64,000 nucleotides of DNA from Holophagaceae bacterium (GTDB taxonomy: Bacteria > Acidobacteriota > Holophagae > Holophagales > Holophagaceae), in contig WRHW01000002.1 of assembly GCA_009783055.1 (NCBI GenBank), forward strand, positions 35,745 to 99,744, in the 5' to 3' direction. Of this stretch, positions 18,314-27,636 are shown one piece after another. The notes below the pieces were generated by a model. That model ran no database searches. It was not told the origin of the DNA and saw only the letters and a list, made by a program, of their open reading frames with translations. The first letter of the stretch is position 1; each line of letters begins with the position of its first letter. Made by a program: the position numbers and the translations under genes.

Positions 18314-19726
18314 ATGTCCGAAGACTGGATTCCAGAACACATGCCCGAAGACCTTGATGCTGAAAGGTCTCTCATAGCAACTTGTTGCGCTCCGGGCATG
18401 GAGGAGGAAGCGGCTGAAGTAATTACCAATCTTAACGAGGACGACTTCGTTCATCCAGCCCACAAGGCTATTTTTCGTGCTATGGGAAGGCTCATTGATG
18501 CAAGTCTACCTATTAATGCCCTTACGCTCAAGGATTCACTCGGAACCGCAAAGGATCTATCACGCGTAGGGGATTTTGCTGGCATTGTTGAGGTTCTCGT
18601 TTCTGAGGAGGTTAGGGATCCACAAGTACTGGCAGATATCCTGACCAGAAAGCGCAAACATAGGGATTTAATTCGCCTAGGAGCACAGCTAACAAGAAAA
18701 GCGGTTCACGAGGAAGACGCGCCTGAAGTATTGGTTGAACAAGCCAGCCATGAGCTCTTCCGAATTGCCCAAGGAAAAGACACAAGGGGATTAGAACCAA
18801 TCTCCCAAGTAATGGCTGAAGCCTATAGACGCATCCTTGACCGCTTGATAAGTGGTGGATCGTCGGGCGTTAAGGTGGGTTTTTCTCGTCTGGATACCCT
18901 GACTCAAGGGTTTCAGCCTGGAAACCTAGTTGTGTTGGGAGCAAGACCAAGTGTCGGTAAAACAGCATTGGCTCTCAATTGGCTTTTGCACGCATCTGTC
19001 CGGCACCATAAACACGTTGCCTTCTTTAGTCTGGAGATGAGTAAGGAAGAAGTCAGCAATCGACTAATTTCCTCACACTCCAAAGTTGACTTAAAAAAAG
19101 TTACCCACGGACAAATACAAGGGGAGGAACAACAAATAATTTGTAACGCTCAGGAAGTATTAAGCCAATACAACATTTACATCTGCGACCGAGCGGCCAT
19201 AACTATACGAGAAATCGCCGCGATGGTTGACAAACTTTGCTCTCAGTCAGGCAAAAAACTAGATTTGATTATTATTGACTACCTCCAGCTAATATCGAGT
19301 CCACAAGACAGCCGCGGAGCAAGGCAAAACGAGGCAGTCCGAATCGGAGAAATTAGCCGCGCCCTAAAAATACTGGCCAGAGAACGAAACGTCCCTGTAG
19401 TTGTATTATCTCAGCTAAACCGTGAAGTAGAACATGGGCAAGGCAGAAGACCCCAATTGTCTGATCTCAGAGATTCAGGGGCAATAGAGCAGGATGCCGA
19501 CATAGTAATGTTTATTCACAGCTCAAAAATCAAGCCTGGCTCTTCTGAGGATATTCCCGCTTCGACCGATATTAATTCCGGCTTGGATGATTACGAACAT
19601 AACAAAAGAGAACTAATAATAGCAAAGCACAGAAACGGCCCAACATCAGTGATTCCACTCTATTTTGAGTCACAATATACTCTCTATCATGAATTGGAAC
19701 CAGACAATTATAGTGAAAGGGTGTAA
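18314..19726 (+). CDS. dnaB: Replicative DNA helicase
   Basis: Hexameric 5'-3' helicase of the replication fork. 470 residues. N-terminal DnaB domain (DLDAERSLIATCC...HPAHKAIFRAMGRL), linker, RecA-like ATPase with Walker A GARPSVGKT at residues 209-217, VAFFSLEMSKEEVSNRLIS, Walker B LDLIIIDYLQLI, and motif SQLNREVEHGQGRRPQLSDLRDSGAIEQDAD. All catalytic motifs are intact and there is no intein. Starts 50 bases after the lipoprotein gene; recG follows 51 bases after it. Confidence 0.97.
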   Translation: MSEDWIPEHMPEDLDAERSLIATCCAPGMEEEAAEVITNLNEDDFVHPAHKAIFRAMGRLIDASLPINALTLKDSLGTAKDLSRVGDFAGIVEVLVSEEVRDPQVLADILTRKRKHRDLIRLGAQLTRKAVHEEDAPEVLVEQASHELFRIAQGKDTRGLEPISQVMAEAYRRILDRLISGGSSGVKVGFSRLDTLTQGFQPGNLVVLGARPSVGKTALALNWLLHASVRHHKHVAFFSLEMSKEEVSNRLISSHSKVDLKKVTHGQIQGEEQQIICNAQEVLSQYNIYICDRAAITIREIAAMVDKLCSQSGKKLDLIIIDYLQLISSPQDSRGARQNEAVRIGEISRALKILARERNVPVVVLSQLNREVEHGQGRRPQLSDLRDSGAIEQDADIVMFIHSSKIKPGSSEDIPASTDINSGLDDYEHNKRELIIAKHRNGPTSVIPLYFESQYTLYHELEPDNYSERV

Positions 19727-19777
19727 TTAAGCAAATTCAGCAACATTCTGCAAACACTACCTCCGTTAGATAAAATA

Positions 19778-21886
19778 ATGCAAATACCTTTCTCATCCAA
19801 GCTCGTAGCCCTCAGTGGAGTTGGAAAGAAAACTTGCGAAGTACTTGCCTCAGCGGGATTCAATACTATTGGAGACTTACTCTGGGGCCTACCATACCGC
19901 TATATCGACCGTGGCAGTATCCAAACAATTGCGACTGTAAATAATCAGTTCCTACAAAGTATAGACGAATCGATTGTTGTCACACTCCAAGGACAAATAA
20001 CAGATTTTCGCCAAAGCACTTCTCGAATACAGAGGATGCCACTAACCGAAGTGCTACTACAAGATGATACTGACCAGATCCGCCTCATTTGGTTCAACCA
20101 GTCATACTTATCCAAATCAATGAAAAAAGGTGACACGCTTTTGGTATGGGGAACTCTTTGCATAGGACGCGGTGGTATTGAAATGAGATCACCCTCATGG
20201 GAACGAATCACTAGCAAAGAAGAAACTGAAAGTAGCTCAATTGAAACCACATCTATGGCTAGGTTTTTACCAATTTATCGTCGCATCGCCACGCTGTCAG
20301 GCAAAACTCGCCAAAAGCTGATCGATATGGCACTAAGGCAAATCCAAAGCCCACCGGCCATTCTGCCCCTTGAACTATCAAAGTACCTACCAGATGCTAC
20401 AACGGCACTGCGTCTACTCCATCGCCCACCAGATGACAGCGATCCCAGAGACCTAGATGCCCGCCAAACTCCTGCACACCAGAGGCTTGCTACCGAAGAA
20501 CTATTTGCATTTGCCCTTGGGATTGAGCTGAGGCGCAAAGGGATACAAAATCAACAATGTCAAAAAATCCTCACATCAGTAGAACTCAGAAATAAACTGA
20601 AATCTTTTCTTCCTTTCAGCCTCACTACTGCCCAACGTACTGCCTTCAGAGAAATTGTTCAGGATCTTACATCTGGGAGCACAATGCACCGCATGCTACA
20701 GGGAGATGTCGGCTCAGGAAAAACCTTGGTGGCATTCCTATCGATGGCAATGGTTGCTGAGACCGGTGGTCAAGCGGCCCTGCTAGTACCAACCGAAGTA
20801 CTAGCAAAGCAACATTTCGCCAGTTTTACTAAACTTCTAGGGGGCGATAGCCACCGAATGCAACTCCTTGTTGGGGCAATGAAAACCGCAGAAAAAAGAC
20901 AGGCAATAGAACGTATCGCAAATGGTCAGGCCAACTACATCATTGGCACTCATAGCCTATTTCAAGAATCCGTTTCTTTTTTTGATTTGCGACTAGTAGT
21001 AGTGGACGAGCAACATAGATTCGGTGTCAAGCAGAGAGAGGCGATTAAAGATAAGGGCAATGCACCTCATTGGTTGGTAATGAGTGCCACTCCAATACCT
21101 CGTAGTTTAGCGCTGGCACTCTTTGGCGACCTCGACCAATCAATCCTCAACGAGCTACCCCCAGGGCGCAAACCCGTTCGTACTTGCCTATACCATACCG
21201 ACAGTGCTGAGAGCGGTTGGAACATTGTTGAACAGGAACTTAATAAAGGGCACCAAGTCTTCGTGGTTAGCCCAGCAATTGATTCTTCAGAGAGTTTAGA
21301 TCATAAAAGAATATCTCTGCGGGATATAAATAACATGGAAGCATACTTGCGTGCCCGATTCCCAGATGTTCCATTGGCAATTGTGCATGGGCGACTAAAA
21401 ACTGACGAACTCAGCATCCGCATGACAGAGTTTCTCGAAGGACGCGCTCGTATATTGCTTGCAACCACGGTTATTGAAGTTGGCGTGGACGTACCAAACG
21501 CATCGGCAATGGTTGTAGACCACGCAGAGCGGTTTGGCTTAAGCCAGCTCCACCAACTTAGGGGAAGAATTGGCAGGGGAAAAGCCGGAGGCACTTTCAT
21601 TATGATTTCTGATAGAGAGACGGAGCGCCTCCAAGCTCTTACACAAACTTCCGATGGTTTTCGCATTGCTCAAAGAGACCTAGAAATACGTGGTCCCGGG
21701 GAATTTTTTGGGGCAAGACAATCAGGATTGCCCAGATTCCAAGTTGCCGACTTGTTTAGGGATCGGCAATTATTAGTAAAGTGCCGGCAGGTTGCCGCCC
21801 ACGAAATAAATAAGGGGCTGACTCCAGATCAGGAGGCTTGGCTAAAACAAGAACAAACTAGGCTACGACTGGCAGAAATCAGCTAG
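19778..21886 (+). CDS. recG: ATP-dependent DNA helicase RecG
   Basis: Branched-DNA helicase that reverses stalled forks and processes Holliday junctions. 702 residues. N-terminal wedge/OB domain (LVALSGVGKKTCEVLASAGF...DLLWGLPYRYIDR), Walker A GDVGSGKT at about 309-316, DEQH box VVDEQHRFGVKQR, MSATPIPRSLAL, and C-terminal helicase motifs TTVIEVGVDVPNA and QLRGRIGRG. Its stop overlaps that of the convergent kinase gene by eight bases, leaving no room for a terminator between them. Confidence 0.97.
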   Translation: MQIPFSSKLVALSGVGKKTCEVLASAGFNTIGDLLWGLPYRYIDRGSIQTIATVNNQFLQSIDESIVVTLQGQITDFRQSTSRIQRMPLTEVLLQDDTDQIRLIWFNQSYLSKSMKKGDTLLVWGTLCIGRGGIEMRSPSWERITSKEETESSSIETTSMARFLPIYRRIATLSGKTRQKLIDMALRQIQSPPAILPLELSKYLPDATTALRLLHRPPDDSDPRDLDARQTPAHQRLATEELFAFALGIELRRKGIQNQQCQKILTSVELRNKLKSFLPFSLTTAQRTAFREIVQDLTSGSTMHRMLQGDVGSGKTLVAFLSMAMVAETGGQAALLVPTEVLAKQHFASFTKLLGGDSHRMQLLVGAMKTAEKRQAIERIANGQANYIIGTHSLFQESVSFFDLRLVVVDEQHRFGVKQREAIKDKGNAPHWLVMSATPIPRSLALALFGDLDQSILNELPPGRKPVRTCLYHTDSAESGWNIVEQELNKGHQVFVVSPAIDSSESLDHKRISLRDINNMEAYLRARFPDVPLAIVHGRLKTDELSIRMTEFLEGRARILLATTVIEVGVDVPNASAMVVDHAERFGLSQLHQLRGRIGRGKAGGTFIMISDRETERLQALTQTSDGFRIAQRDLEIRGPGEFFGARQSGLPRFQVADLFRDRQLLVKCRQVAAHEINKGLTPDQEAWLKQEQTRLRLAEIS

Positions 21887-24800
21887 GGTTGTTCTCTTCT
21901 GCGAGCATAGCGTCTATCGCTTCACTCGCCTCGTCATATTCTCCTATGAGAATACAGTGCAATAAGTGTTCAATAGATTCGCTAATTTTCTCGACATCCT
22001 CAAAAGGCTGGAGTTCCTTTGTCGCCTTTTTGATCCCAGTTGGGTCTAATTCGTCTACAGCCTTCTTTAGCTCTAGGAGCTTGCCGTTAAGCGTTGATAA
22101 ATCAATGTCTTTCCCCTGCGAACCCGCTTTGGATGCGTGGATGGCATTACTAATGTTGTTAAGAATTTGCTGTAAATGTTGTAGCAATTGATCGTTATTT
22201 GCATGGATGTATTCCATATTTTCTTCTCTACCGGCAGTTTCCAGTGCCATAGCCATCTCAGATAACTGCCTAGCTCCAATATTGCCAGCCGCACTCTTTA
22301 GGCCATGAACAATATTTATGTATGACGGGAGGTTGTTTGAAGTCAGGAACAAATTAAAATCATCAAATTTTTTCATTCCTTCCTTATAAAAGATGGATAG
22401 CGTCTGCAGATATTTTTCTGTACTCCTGCCTGTCCTCTCCAGACCAATTTTAACATCAATACCCTCGATAGCTATATGATTTCCCGCGTTTGAATCGAGT
22501 GGTGCAACCTTTCTGGTAGGTTTTTTCTGTTTTTCTTTTGGAATCCATCTTTTTAACATGGCATCAAACTTAATCATATCAACGGGTTTGGATATATAAT
22601 CGTTAAAGCCACTTTCTAAGAACATTTCCTCAGTTCCGGAAACCGCATTAGCTGTTAGGGCAACTATTGGGAGGTCTTTATAGTACGAAAGGGTATTGCC
22701 CATAGCTCTGATACGAGCAGTAGCCTCAATGCCATTCATTTCAGGCATCATGTGATCCATCAATACCAGATCGAAATTTTTGGATGAAACGGCAACAATG
22801 GCATCGACACCATTAGTGCAAAGATGCGCATCTATTTCATAAAGTAGCAAAAGTCCCTGTGCCACATTTAGATTTGTTGCCACATCGTCTACAACCAAAA
22901 CCGAAGCGCTAGGAGAGGCAAAGCTAACAATAGAGTCTGTAGTTTCGTTAATAGCCGAAATACCTGAGTGGCCATTAAGTACGTTGGCAACAGAAATAGC
23001 ATGGGCAGGCGTAGACAGTATGACGACATTAGGATCAGATGTAATTTCACCAAATCCGGATAACAAAACCAACTTTTGTTTTAATTTCAAATTTTTTAGA
23101 GCTTCCGAAACCCCTGCATACTGATTCGAAGCAATGAAAGCATGGGAATATGTTTTATCCTGAAGCTCTTCTTGGAGTTCAGAATCACTATAGACAAGCG
23201 TATGGGCAATTCTCAGATTTCTCAATGTGAGGGCAAGTGATTCTGCACATCGCTCTCTAGCCTCATATACGAGTACGCGGTATTTTTCAGGATTTTCTAC
23301 TTCGGCCAATTTTTCATTGCTCACGATTCCCTGCTGTAGATTAATAGTAAAAGTACTTCCTAAACCGTATGTCGACTGCACAGATATTTCGCCACCCATT
23401 TGCCTGACAAGGCTTTTTGTTATAGAAAGCCCCAAACCAGTACCTTCAATGCCTCTATTACCCTCTATATCCACTTGAATAAAACCATCAAATATTTTTT
23501 CAATATCCCTTGATTTTATCCCTCTCCCGCTGTCAGCAACCTGAAATTTCAAGGAAACAGTGTCCCTAGTGAGTTTGTTGGCACTGATAGAAAGTGATAT
23601 AAATCCACATTTTGTATATTTGACCGCATTTCCCATTAGATTGAGCAGAACCTGACGAATTCGTATCACATCTCCAAAAAGCGAATTTGGCAAATTGGGA
23701 TCTATATTTGGCAAAAACTCTAAGTTTGCCTCGTATGCCTTTACTCGAATGATGCTAATCACATCATTAATAAGAGAGGACAAATGGTAATTGTTTTGGA
23801 GAATATCAAATTCGCCTCTCTCAATTTTTGTAAAGTCAAGAATATCATTAATAATTGTCAGCAGATCTGCGCTGGCGTGTTTGATAGTAAAGATATGCTC
23901 CCGTCGAACAGTGTCGGATAGGTTCGGTTGGAGAGATAGCTCTGCCATGCCCATGATTGCATTCATAGGGGTTCTTATCTCATGGCTCATTTTTGCCAAA
24001 AAATTGCTCTTGGCATTTGAAGCAACTTGCAGTGAGTCCATAGTGGCATTTAACTTAGTGTTATACCTTGCAACAAACGTATTGAAAACAGCCACCATAA
24101 TAACAATAACTATCATCATTAGAAAGAAGAGCCACGTCATAGAGTGTTTGAAATAGTCTCCAATACTAATTTGTTTTATTGCAACCGAGTGCCAATTCAA
24201 GGTGGGGACATTTCCAATAGCAACTAGCCTGCCTCCAGAAACAAACGTATAAACCTCGCCATTCTGAACCCTCTTCGCCTTCTCGATAATTCCTATTCCA
24301 ATTGCGCCAAGCTCTGTCTCAATACTCCTCTTATTACTGTGCAATTCTAGCAAACTATTCTCTTCAGATATGTTCGCACCAGTTATTATTCCCATATTAT
24401 CAAAGAAATATAGCTGTGTACCATCTTTAATAGCATCATATACAGGATCAAAAAAATCAGACAAGGCAATTCCAGTACCCACTATCCCAATTGATTTATG
24501 GTGTTCATTAAAAACCGGCACATTTACCCAAAGCTTTATTGCATCTAAATCGGGATTATAATTAATGTTAAAATTATAGGTTTCTGTTCCTAATAGTGTC
24601 AGATTGTACCAATAATTCTCCGGCAAATTTGGGTCTACAATATATGAATTATCAACTCCGTAGAATTTTTTATCTGAATCGCTCGCCCAAAAAAGTTCGG
24701 AATGCCCAATCGAATCCCGGTACGATTCCAGTTCTTCAAAAGCCAGTTTTTTCATGTATTGGTCACGAACATCAGAAAAGTGCCGCTTAATCAGTGAAGA

Positions 24801-25064
24801 TTTAGCCAGTCTCTGAGCAATATTTATATCACTTTTTACAGAGGTATCCATCTGGATTGAATATATGTCAAGTAATTTAGATAGTTCTGCTGACTTGTTA
24901 TCCTTAATAATCACCCGCATAATAGTAAAAAAAGCTACACAGCAAATAACAAATATGAACACAAAAATTGCGATAGAGATACGAAAGAACATCGACAGCA
25001 AGTAATTTTTTTTGCCTTGTAAAGTTTGCTCAAATTTACTAGATTTCTTTGATTGTCCATTCAT
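21879..25064 (-). CDS. Hybrid sensor histidine kinase (Cache-HisKA-HATPase-REC-HPt)
   Basis: About 1061 residues from the ATG at 25064, chosen because GGAG lies eight bases upstream; the frame extends 20 codons further. Order: membrane helix 1 (IAIFVFIFVICCVAFFTIM), a periplasmic double-Cache-like sensor (about 40-300), membrane helix 2, HisKA with H-box MSHEIRTPMNAIMGM, HATPase with GNAVKYT, DSGRGI and GTGLGLSI, a degenerate receiver lacking the phospho-Asp, a true receiver (VLVVDDVATNLNVAQ...LVLMDHMMPEMNG) and a C-terminal HPt domain (HGLKSAAGNIGA). It can autophosphorylate, relay to its receiver and then to HPt. Located 84 bases after the HD-GYP regulator, probably its partner. Signal unknown. 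Confidence 0.93.
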   Translation of the reverse strand: MNGQSKKSSKFEQTLQGKKNYLLSMFFRISIAIFVFIFVICCVAFFTIMRVIIKDNKSAELSKLLDIYSIQMDTSVKSDINIAQRLAKSSLIKRHFSDVRDQYMKKLAFEELESYRDSIGHSELFWASDSDKKFYGVDNSYIVDPNLPENYWYNLTLLGTETYNFNINYNPDLDAIKLWVNVPVFNEHHKSIGIVGTGIALSDFFDPVYDAIKDGTQLYFFDNMGIITGANISEENSLLELHSNKRSIETELGAIGIGIIEKAKRVQNGEVYTFVSGGRLVAIGNVPTLNWHSVAIKQISIGDYFKHSMTWLFFLMMIVIVIMVAVFNTFVARYNTKLNATMDSLQVASNAKSNFLAKMSHEIRTPMNAIMGMAELSLQPNLSDTVRREHIFTIKHASADLLTIINDILDFTKIERGEFDILQNNYHLSSLINDVISIIRVKAYEANLEFLPNIDPNLPNSLFGDVIRIRQVLLNLMGNAVKYTKCGFISLSISANKLTRDTVSLKFQVADSGRGIKSRDIEKIFDGFIQVDIEGNRGIEGTGLGLSITKSLVRQMGGEISVQSTYGLGSTFTINLQQGIVSNEKLAEVENPEKYRVLVYEARERCAESLALTLRNLRIAHTLVYSDSELQEELQDKTYSHAFIASNQYAGVSEALKNLKLKQKLVLLSGFGEITSDPNVVILSTPAHAISVANVLNGHSGISAINETTDSIVSFASPSASVLVVDDVATNLNVAQGLLLLYEIDAHLCTNGVDAIVAVSSKNFDLVLMDHMMPEMNGIEATARIRAMGNTLSYYKDLPIVALTANAVSGTEEMFLESGFNDYISKPVDMIKFDAMLKRWIPKEKQKKPTRKVAPLDSNAGNHIAIEGIDVKIGLERTGRSTEKYLQTLSIFYKEGMKKFDDFNLFLTSNNLPSYINIVHGLKSAAGNIGARQLSEMAMALETAGREENMEYIHANNDQLLQHLQQILNNISNAIHASKAGSQGKDIDLSTLNGKLLELKKAVDELDPTGIKKATKELQPFEDVEKISESIEHLLHCILIGEYDEASEAIDAMLAEENNPS

Positions 25065-25148
25065 AGTTATAGCTCCAGACGCCATGTGAAGACACTTGAG
25101 CCATTGGCATGGAAGCAGAACCACTGCTTCCGGAAAATATTTACTATC

Positions 25149-26198
25149 CTAAAACTCATCTGAAACTTCCAAAAAAAGATCAACTATTCGCGGATCAAAG
25201 TGGGTACCCCTGCCTTGTTTGATAATATTGATGGATTCCTCCTTGCTAAACGGCTTCTTATATGGCCTGTCAGAGATTAGTGCATCATATACATCAATAA
25301 TAGCCATGATTCGTCCTTGGAGTGGAATCTCATCGCCTTTAAGACCCTTTGGGTAGCCGGTTCCATCCCATTTTTCATGGTGGGCTACGGCAAAAATGCC
25401 TGCGTACTCCAGAAAGGTATTTTCTGGTGTCCGTTCCATTGTTTTGTTGATGATTGATTCGCCAATCACTGTGTGCTCTTTCATCTGATCGTATTCTTCA
25501 TCTGTTAGCTTACCAGGTTTCATCAGAATGCTATCCCTTATTGCGACTTTGCCAATATCGTGCAACAGGGCCGATTGTATGACCATTTCTGTATCCCATG
25601 AAGCAATTTCGTTTTTATACACCCCCCTTTGATTCATAGCGGCTAAGAGTTTGCCCAAAAACCGCTGAGTTCTATCTAAGTGGCCACCTATATTGTCATC
25701 ACGGTATTCCACTATGTCTGCCATGGTTTTTATTATGGCATTCTGCATTTCGACTACTGTTTTTGTCTTTGCATCCACCATGTTCTGTAAGTTCTCATTA
25801 AAATTAATCAGCTCACGAGTTTGTGACTCGACCAGCAGGTGAACTTCTATGCGCTTTAGAAGAAGTGGTGGCGAAAAGGGCTTGGCGATATAGTCAACAG
25901 CTCCAAGTGATAAACCCTCTAATTCGCTATCACTGTCACTTCTGGCTGTAAGAAAAATGACAGGGATGTTTGCAGTAGTAGGATTGGACTTGAGAATTTT
26001 GATTACATCATAGCCATTCATTTCCGGCATCTCGATGTCCAGCAAAATTAAGTCTGGCACTTTTTTTTCGAGCATCTTTATCAGTCGTTGGCCGGAACTG
26101 AAAGTGAATAGGTGGAAACTATTTTCTAGCACATTAGTTGCTGTAACAAGATTGGTTGGTTCGTCATCAACCAGAAATAGTGTCTTTAGGTCATCCAT
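25149..26198 (-). CDS. Response regulator with HD-GYP domain (c-di-GMP phosphodiesterase)
   Basis: 349 residues: receiver domain (LFLVDDEPTNLV; phospho-Asp in LILLDIEMPEMNGYD; conserved Lys in VDYIAKPF) and an HD-GYP domain with HDIGK (LLHDIGKVAIRD), HHEKWDGTGYPKGLKG and AIIDVYDAL. Expected to hydrolyse cyclic di-GMP when phosphorylated, probably by the hybrid kinase encoded next. All metal-ligand motifs are intact. The upstream gap to kat holds a large hairpin (26243-26297). Confidence 0.94.
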   Translation of the reverse strand: MDDLKTLFLVDDEPTNLVTATNVLENSFHLFTFSSGQRLIKMLEKKVPDLILLDIEMPEMNGYDVIKILKSNPTTANIPVIFLTARSDSDSELEGLSLGAVDYIAKPFSPPLLLKRIEVHLLVESQTRELINFNENLQNMVDAKTKTVVEMQNAIIKTMADIVEYRDDNIGGHLDRTQRFLGKLLAAMNQRGVYKNEIASWDTEMVIQSALLHDIGKVAIRDSILMKPGKLTDEEYDQMKEHTVIGESIINKTMERTPENTFLEYAGIFAVAHHEKWDGTGYPKGLKGDEIPLQGRIMAIIDVYDALISDRPYKKPFSKEESINIIKQGRGTHFDPRIVDLFLEVSDEF

Positions 26199-26242
26199 AA
26201 AATTTTGAAATTACCTCATAGTACACTTGCCACTTACAAGCA

Positions 26243-26297
26243 GTATAGTCGTTTAACTTGTGGCAAGCAACGCTTGGAGCAAGTGAGACGACTATAC
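26243..26297. other. 55-base hairpin between kat and the HD-GYP gene
   Basis: An 18-base arm at 26243-26260 pairs with 26280-26297; the only two mismatches are T opposite G, which pair as G-U in one sense of RNA. Inside it, CAAGC and GCTTG form a second small stem. It lies just after the kat stop and before the regulator start on the minus strand. No T-tract follows, so it may be a 3'-end structure for kat mRNA, an RNA-processing site or a leader element. Confidence 0.55.
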
Positions 26298-26308
26298 CGA
26301 GAGGAAGA

Positions 26309-27565
26309 TTACTTTATTGGGTATTCCTGCATTACAACCTGTAGTGCCTCTCGGATGGCTACTAATGCTTTTTCCAAATCTGCCTCAGTGTGCCTGGCAC
26401 TGATGTACCAATGGTGGAAAGGCTGGATAAATAACCCCCTCCTAATGGTCTCTGTATAAAAGCGTTCACGCCTCTCTTTGTAATAATCGTCAACTTTGTT
26501 AAAGGTCAGATAGGGCATCGGAGGAATGCCACTGACCTGTGCAGGCGCGTTGGCGGCATTTGTTATATCCTCCAACTCTTTGAGGAAGATTTTTCCCTTT
26601 TCCCAAACCATGTCAATAATCTTGTCTCTTTGAAGAATCTCTATACATTTCAAGGCCGCGGCCATTTCTAAGCTGTTTGGAAAAAATGTAGAGCTAATAA
26701 ATACTTTTTTCTCGCAGACATCCATGAACTTTGACTTACCGACAACGGCACTAATTGGGTATCCGTTTGCCATGGCCTTGCCAAAGGTGCTTAGGTCAGG
26801 AGTGATTCCATACTGAGCCTGTGCCCCGCCAATCGAAACCCGGAATCCAGTTCGGATTTCATCAAATATTAGTACGGCTCCATAGTTATCTGCAAGGTTA
26901 CGCACAGATTGCAAATAACCAGCAGGAGGTGTCATTACAGGCTTTGCCAGCGGGTGACCAACAGGAGTGATGATGATGCCTGCCAAATCATCTTTGTGTT
27001 CTTTCAATTTTGTTTCTAGGTCGTGGAGGTCTCCATACTCAAATTCAACTGTCAGGTCTTGCACACACTTTGGAACTCCGCCATGCACTTCCACCGCCCA
27101 GTCGTGCCAGCCGTGGTAGCCACAGCGGAGGATTGTATTCTTTTCGGTGTAGCCCCTAGCGATGCGAACCGCAACACTTGTAGCATCTGATCCGGTCTTT
27201 ACAAGAATTACCTTTTCGGCGCAGGGGATGATGTCAATTAGTTTCTGTTCTAATTCGTTTTGTATTGGCTGAACCAATGAAAAGCAAAAGCCCTTTTCCA
27301 TCTGAGCTTTAACCGCGTCATTAATTTCGTTCTCGTCATAACCCATGATTATTGGACCGTAGGCGCACAGCATGTCGATGTAGTCATTGCCATCAACGTC
27401 AACAATGTGACCACCATACCCACGCTCCAAAAAGATGGGATACTCACCAGGAATAAAGTTGTACGGTCGCCTTATCCCCATCATTCCACCTGGAGAAAGT
27501 TTTTGGGACTCCTCGTACATCTGCATAGACTTTGCAAGATTCAGCTTCGGAGCGGACAGTGCCAT
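26309..27565 (-). CDS. kat: Class III PLP aminotransferase, probable 3-aminobutyryl-CoA (acyl-CoA beta-) transaminase
   Basis: 418 residues with the glutamate-1-semialdehyde aminotransferase fold: TGSDATSVAVRIAR, CGYHGWHDW, PLP-binding Asp235 in LIFDEIRTGFR and Schiff-base Lys263 in STFGKAMANGYPIS. Alone it could be read as HemL-like, but the gene directly upstream is kdd, and kamDE are in the same window. In Candidatus Cloacimonas a protein of this fold (Kat) transaminates L-3-aminobutyryl-CoA, replacing the ammonia-lyase Kal of clostridia. I infer the same role here. GAGGGGG precedes the ATG by six bases. No visible heme genes nearby. Moderately sure of the substrate, very sure of the family. 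Confidence 0.8.
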   Translation of the reverse strand: MALSAPKLNLAKSMQMYEESQKLSPGGMMGIRRPYNFIPGEYPIFLERGYGGHIVDVDGNDYIDMLCAYGPIIMGYDENEINDAVKAQMEKGFCFSLVQPIQNELEQKLIDIIPCAEKVILVKTGSDATSVAVRIARGYTEKNTILRCGYHGWHDWAVEVHGGVPKCVQDLTVEFEYGDLHDLETKLKEHKDDLAGIIITPVGHPLAKPVMTPPAGYLQSVRNLADNYGAVLIFDEIRTGFRVSIGGAQAQYGITPDLSTFGKAMANGYPISAVVGKSKFMDVCEKKVFISSTFFPNSLEMAAALKCIEILQRDKIIDMVWEKGKIFLKELEDITNAANAPAQVSGIPPMPYLTFNKVDDYYKERRERFYTETIRRGLFIQPFHHWYISARHTEADLEKALVAIREALQVVMQEYPIK

Positions 27566-27636
27566 GATAGACCCCCTCTTTGATGTGATTAAAGAAAAAA
27601 TATTTACCCGCCAAAAATTTAGGAGGGGATCATGTA

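Noticed and set aside
26309..27565. Reading the class III aminotransferase as HemL (glutamate-1-semialdehyde aminomutase)
   Set aside because: Fold and motifs fit both, but the gene follows kdd in a probable operon and no heme genes are near; the lysine-fermentation transaminase fits the context better.
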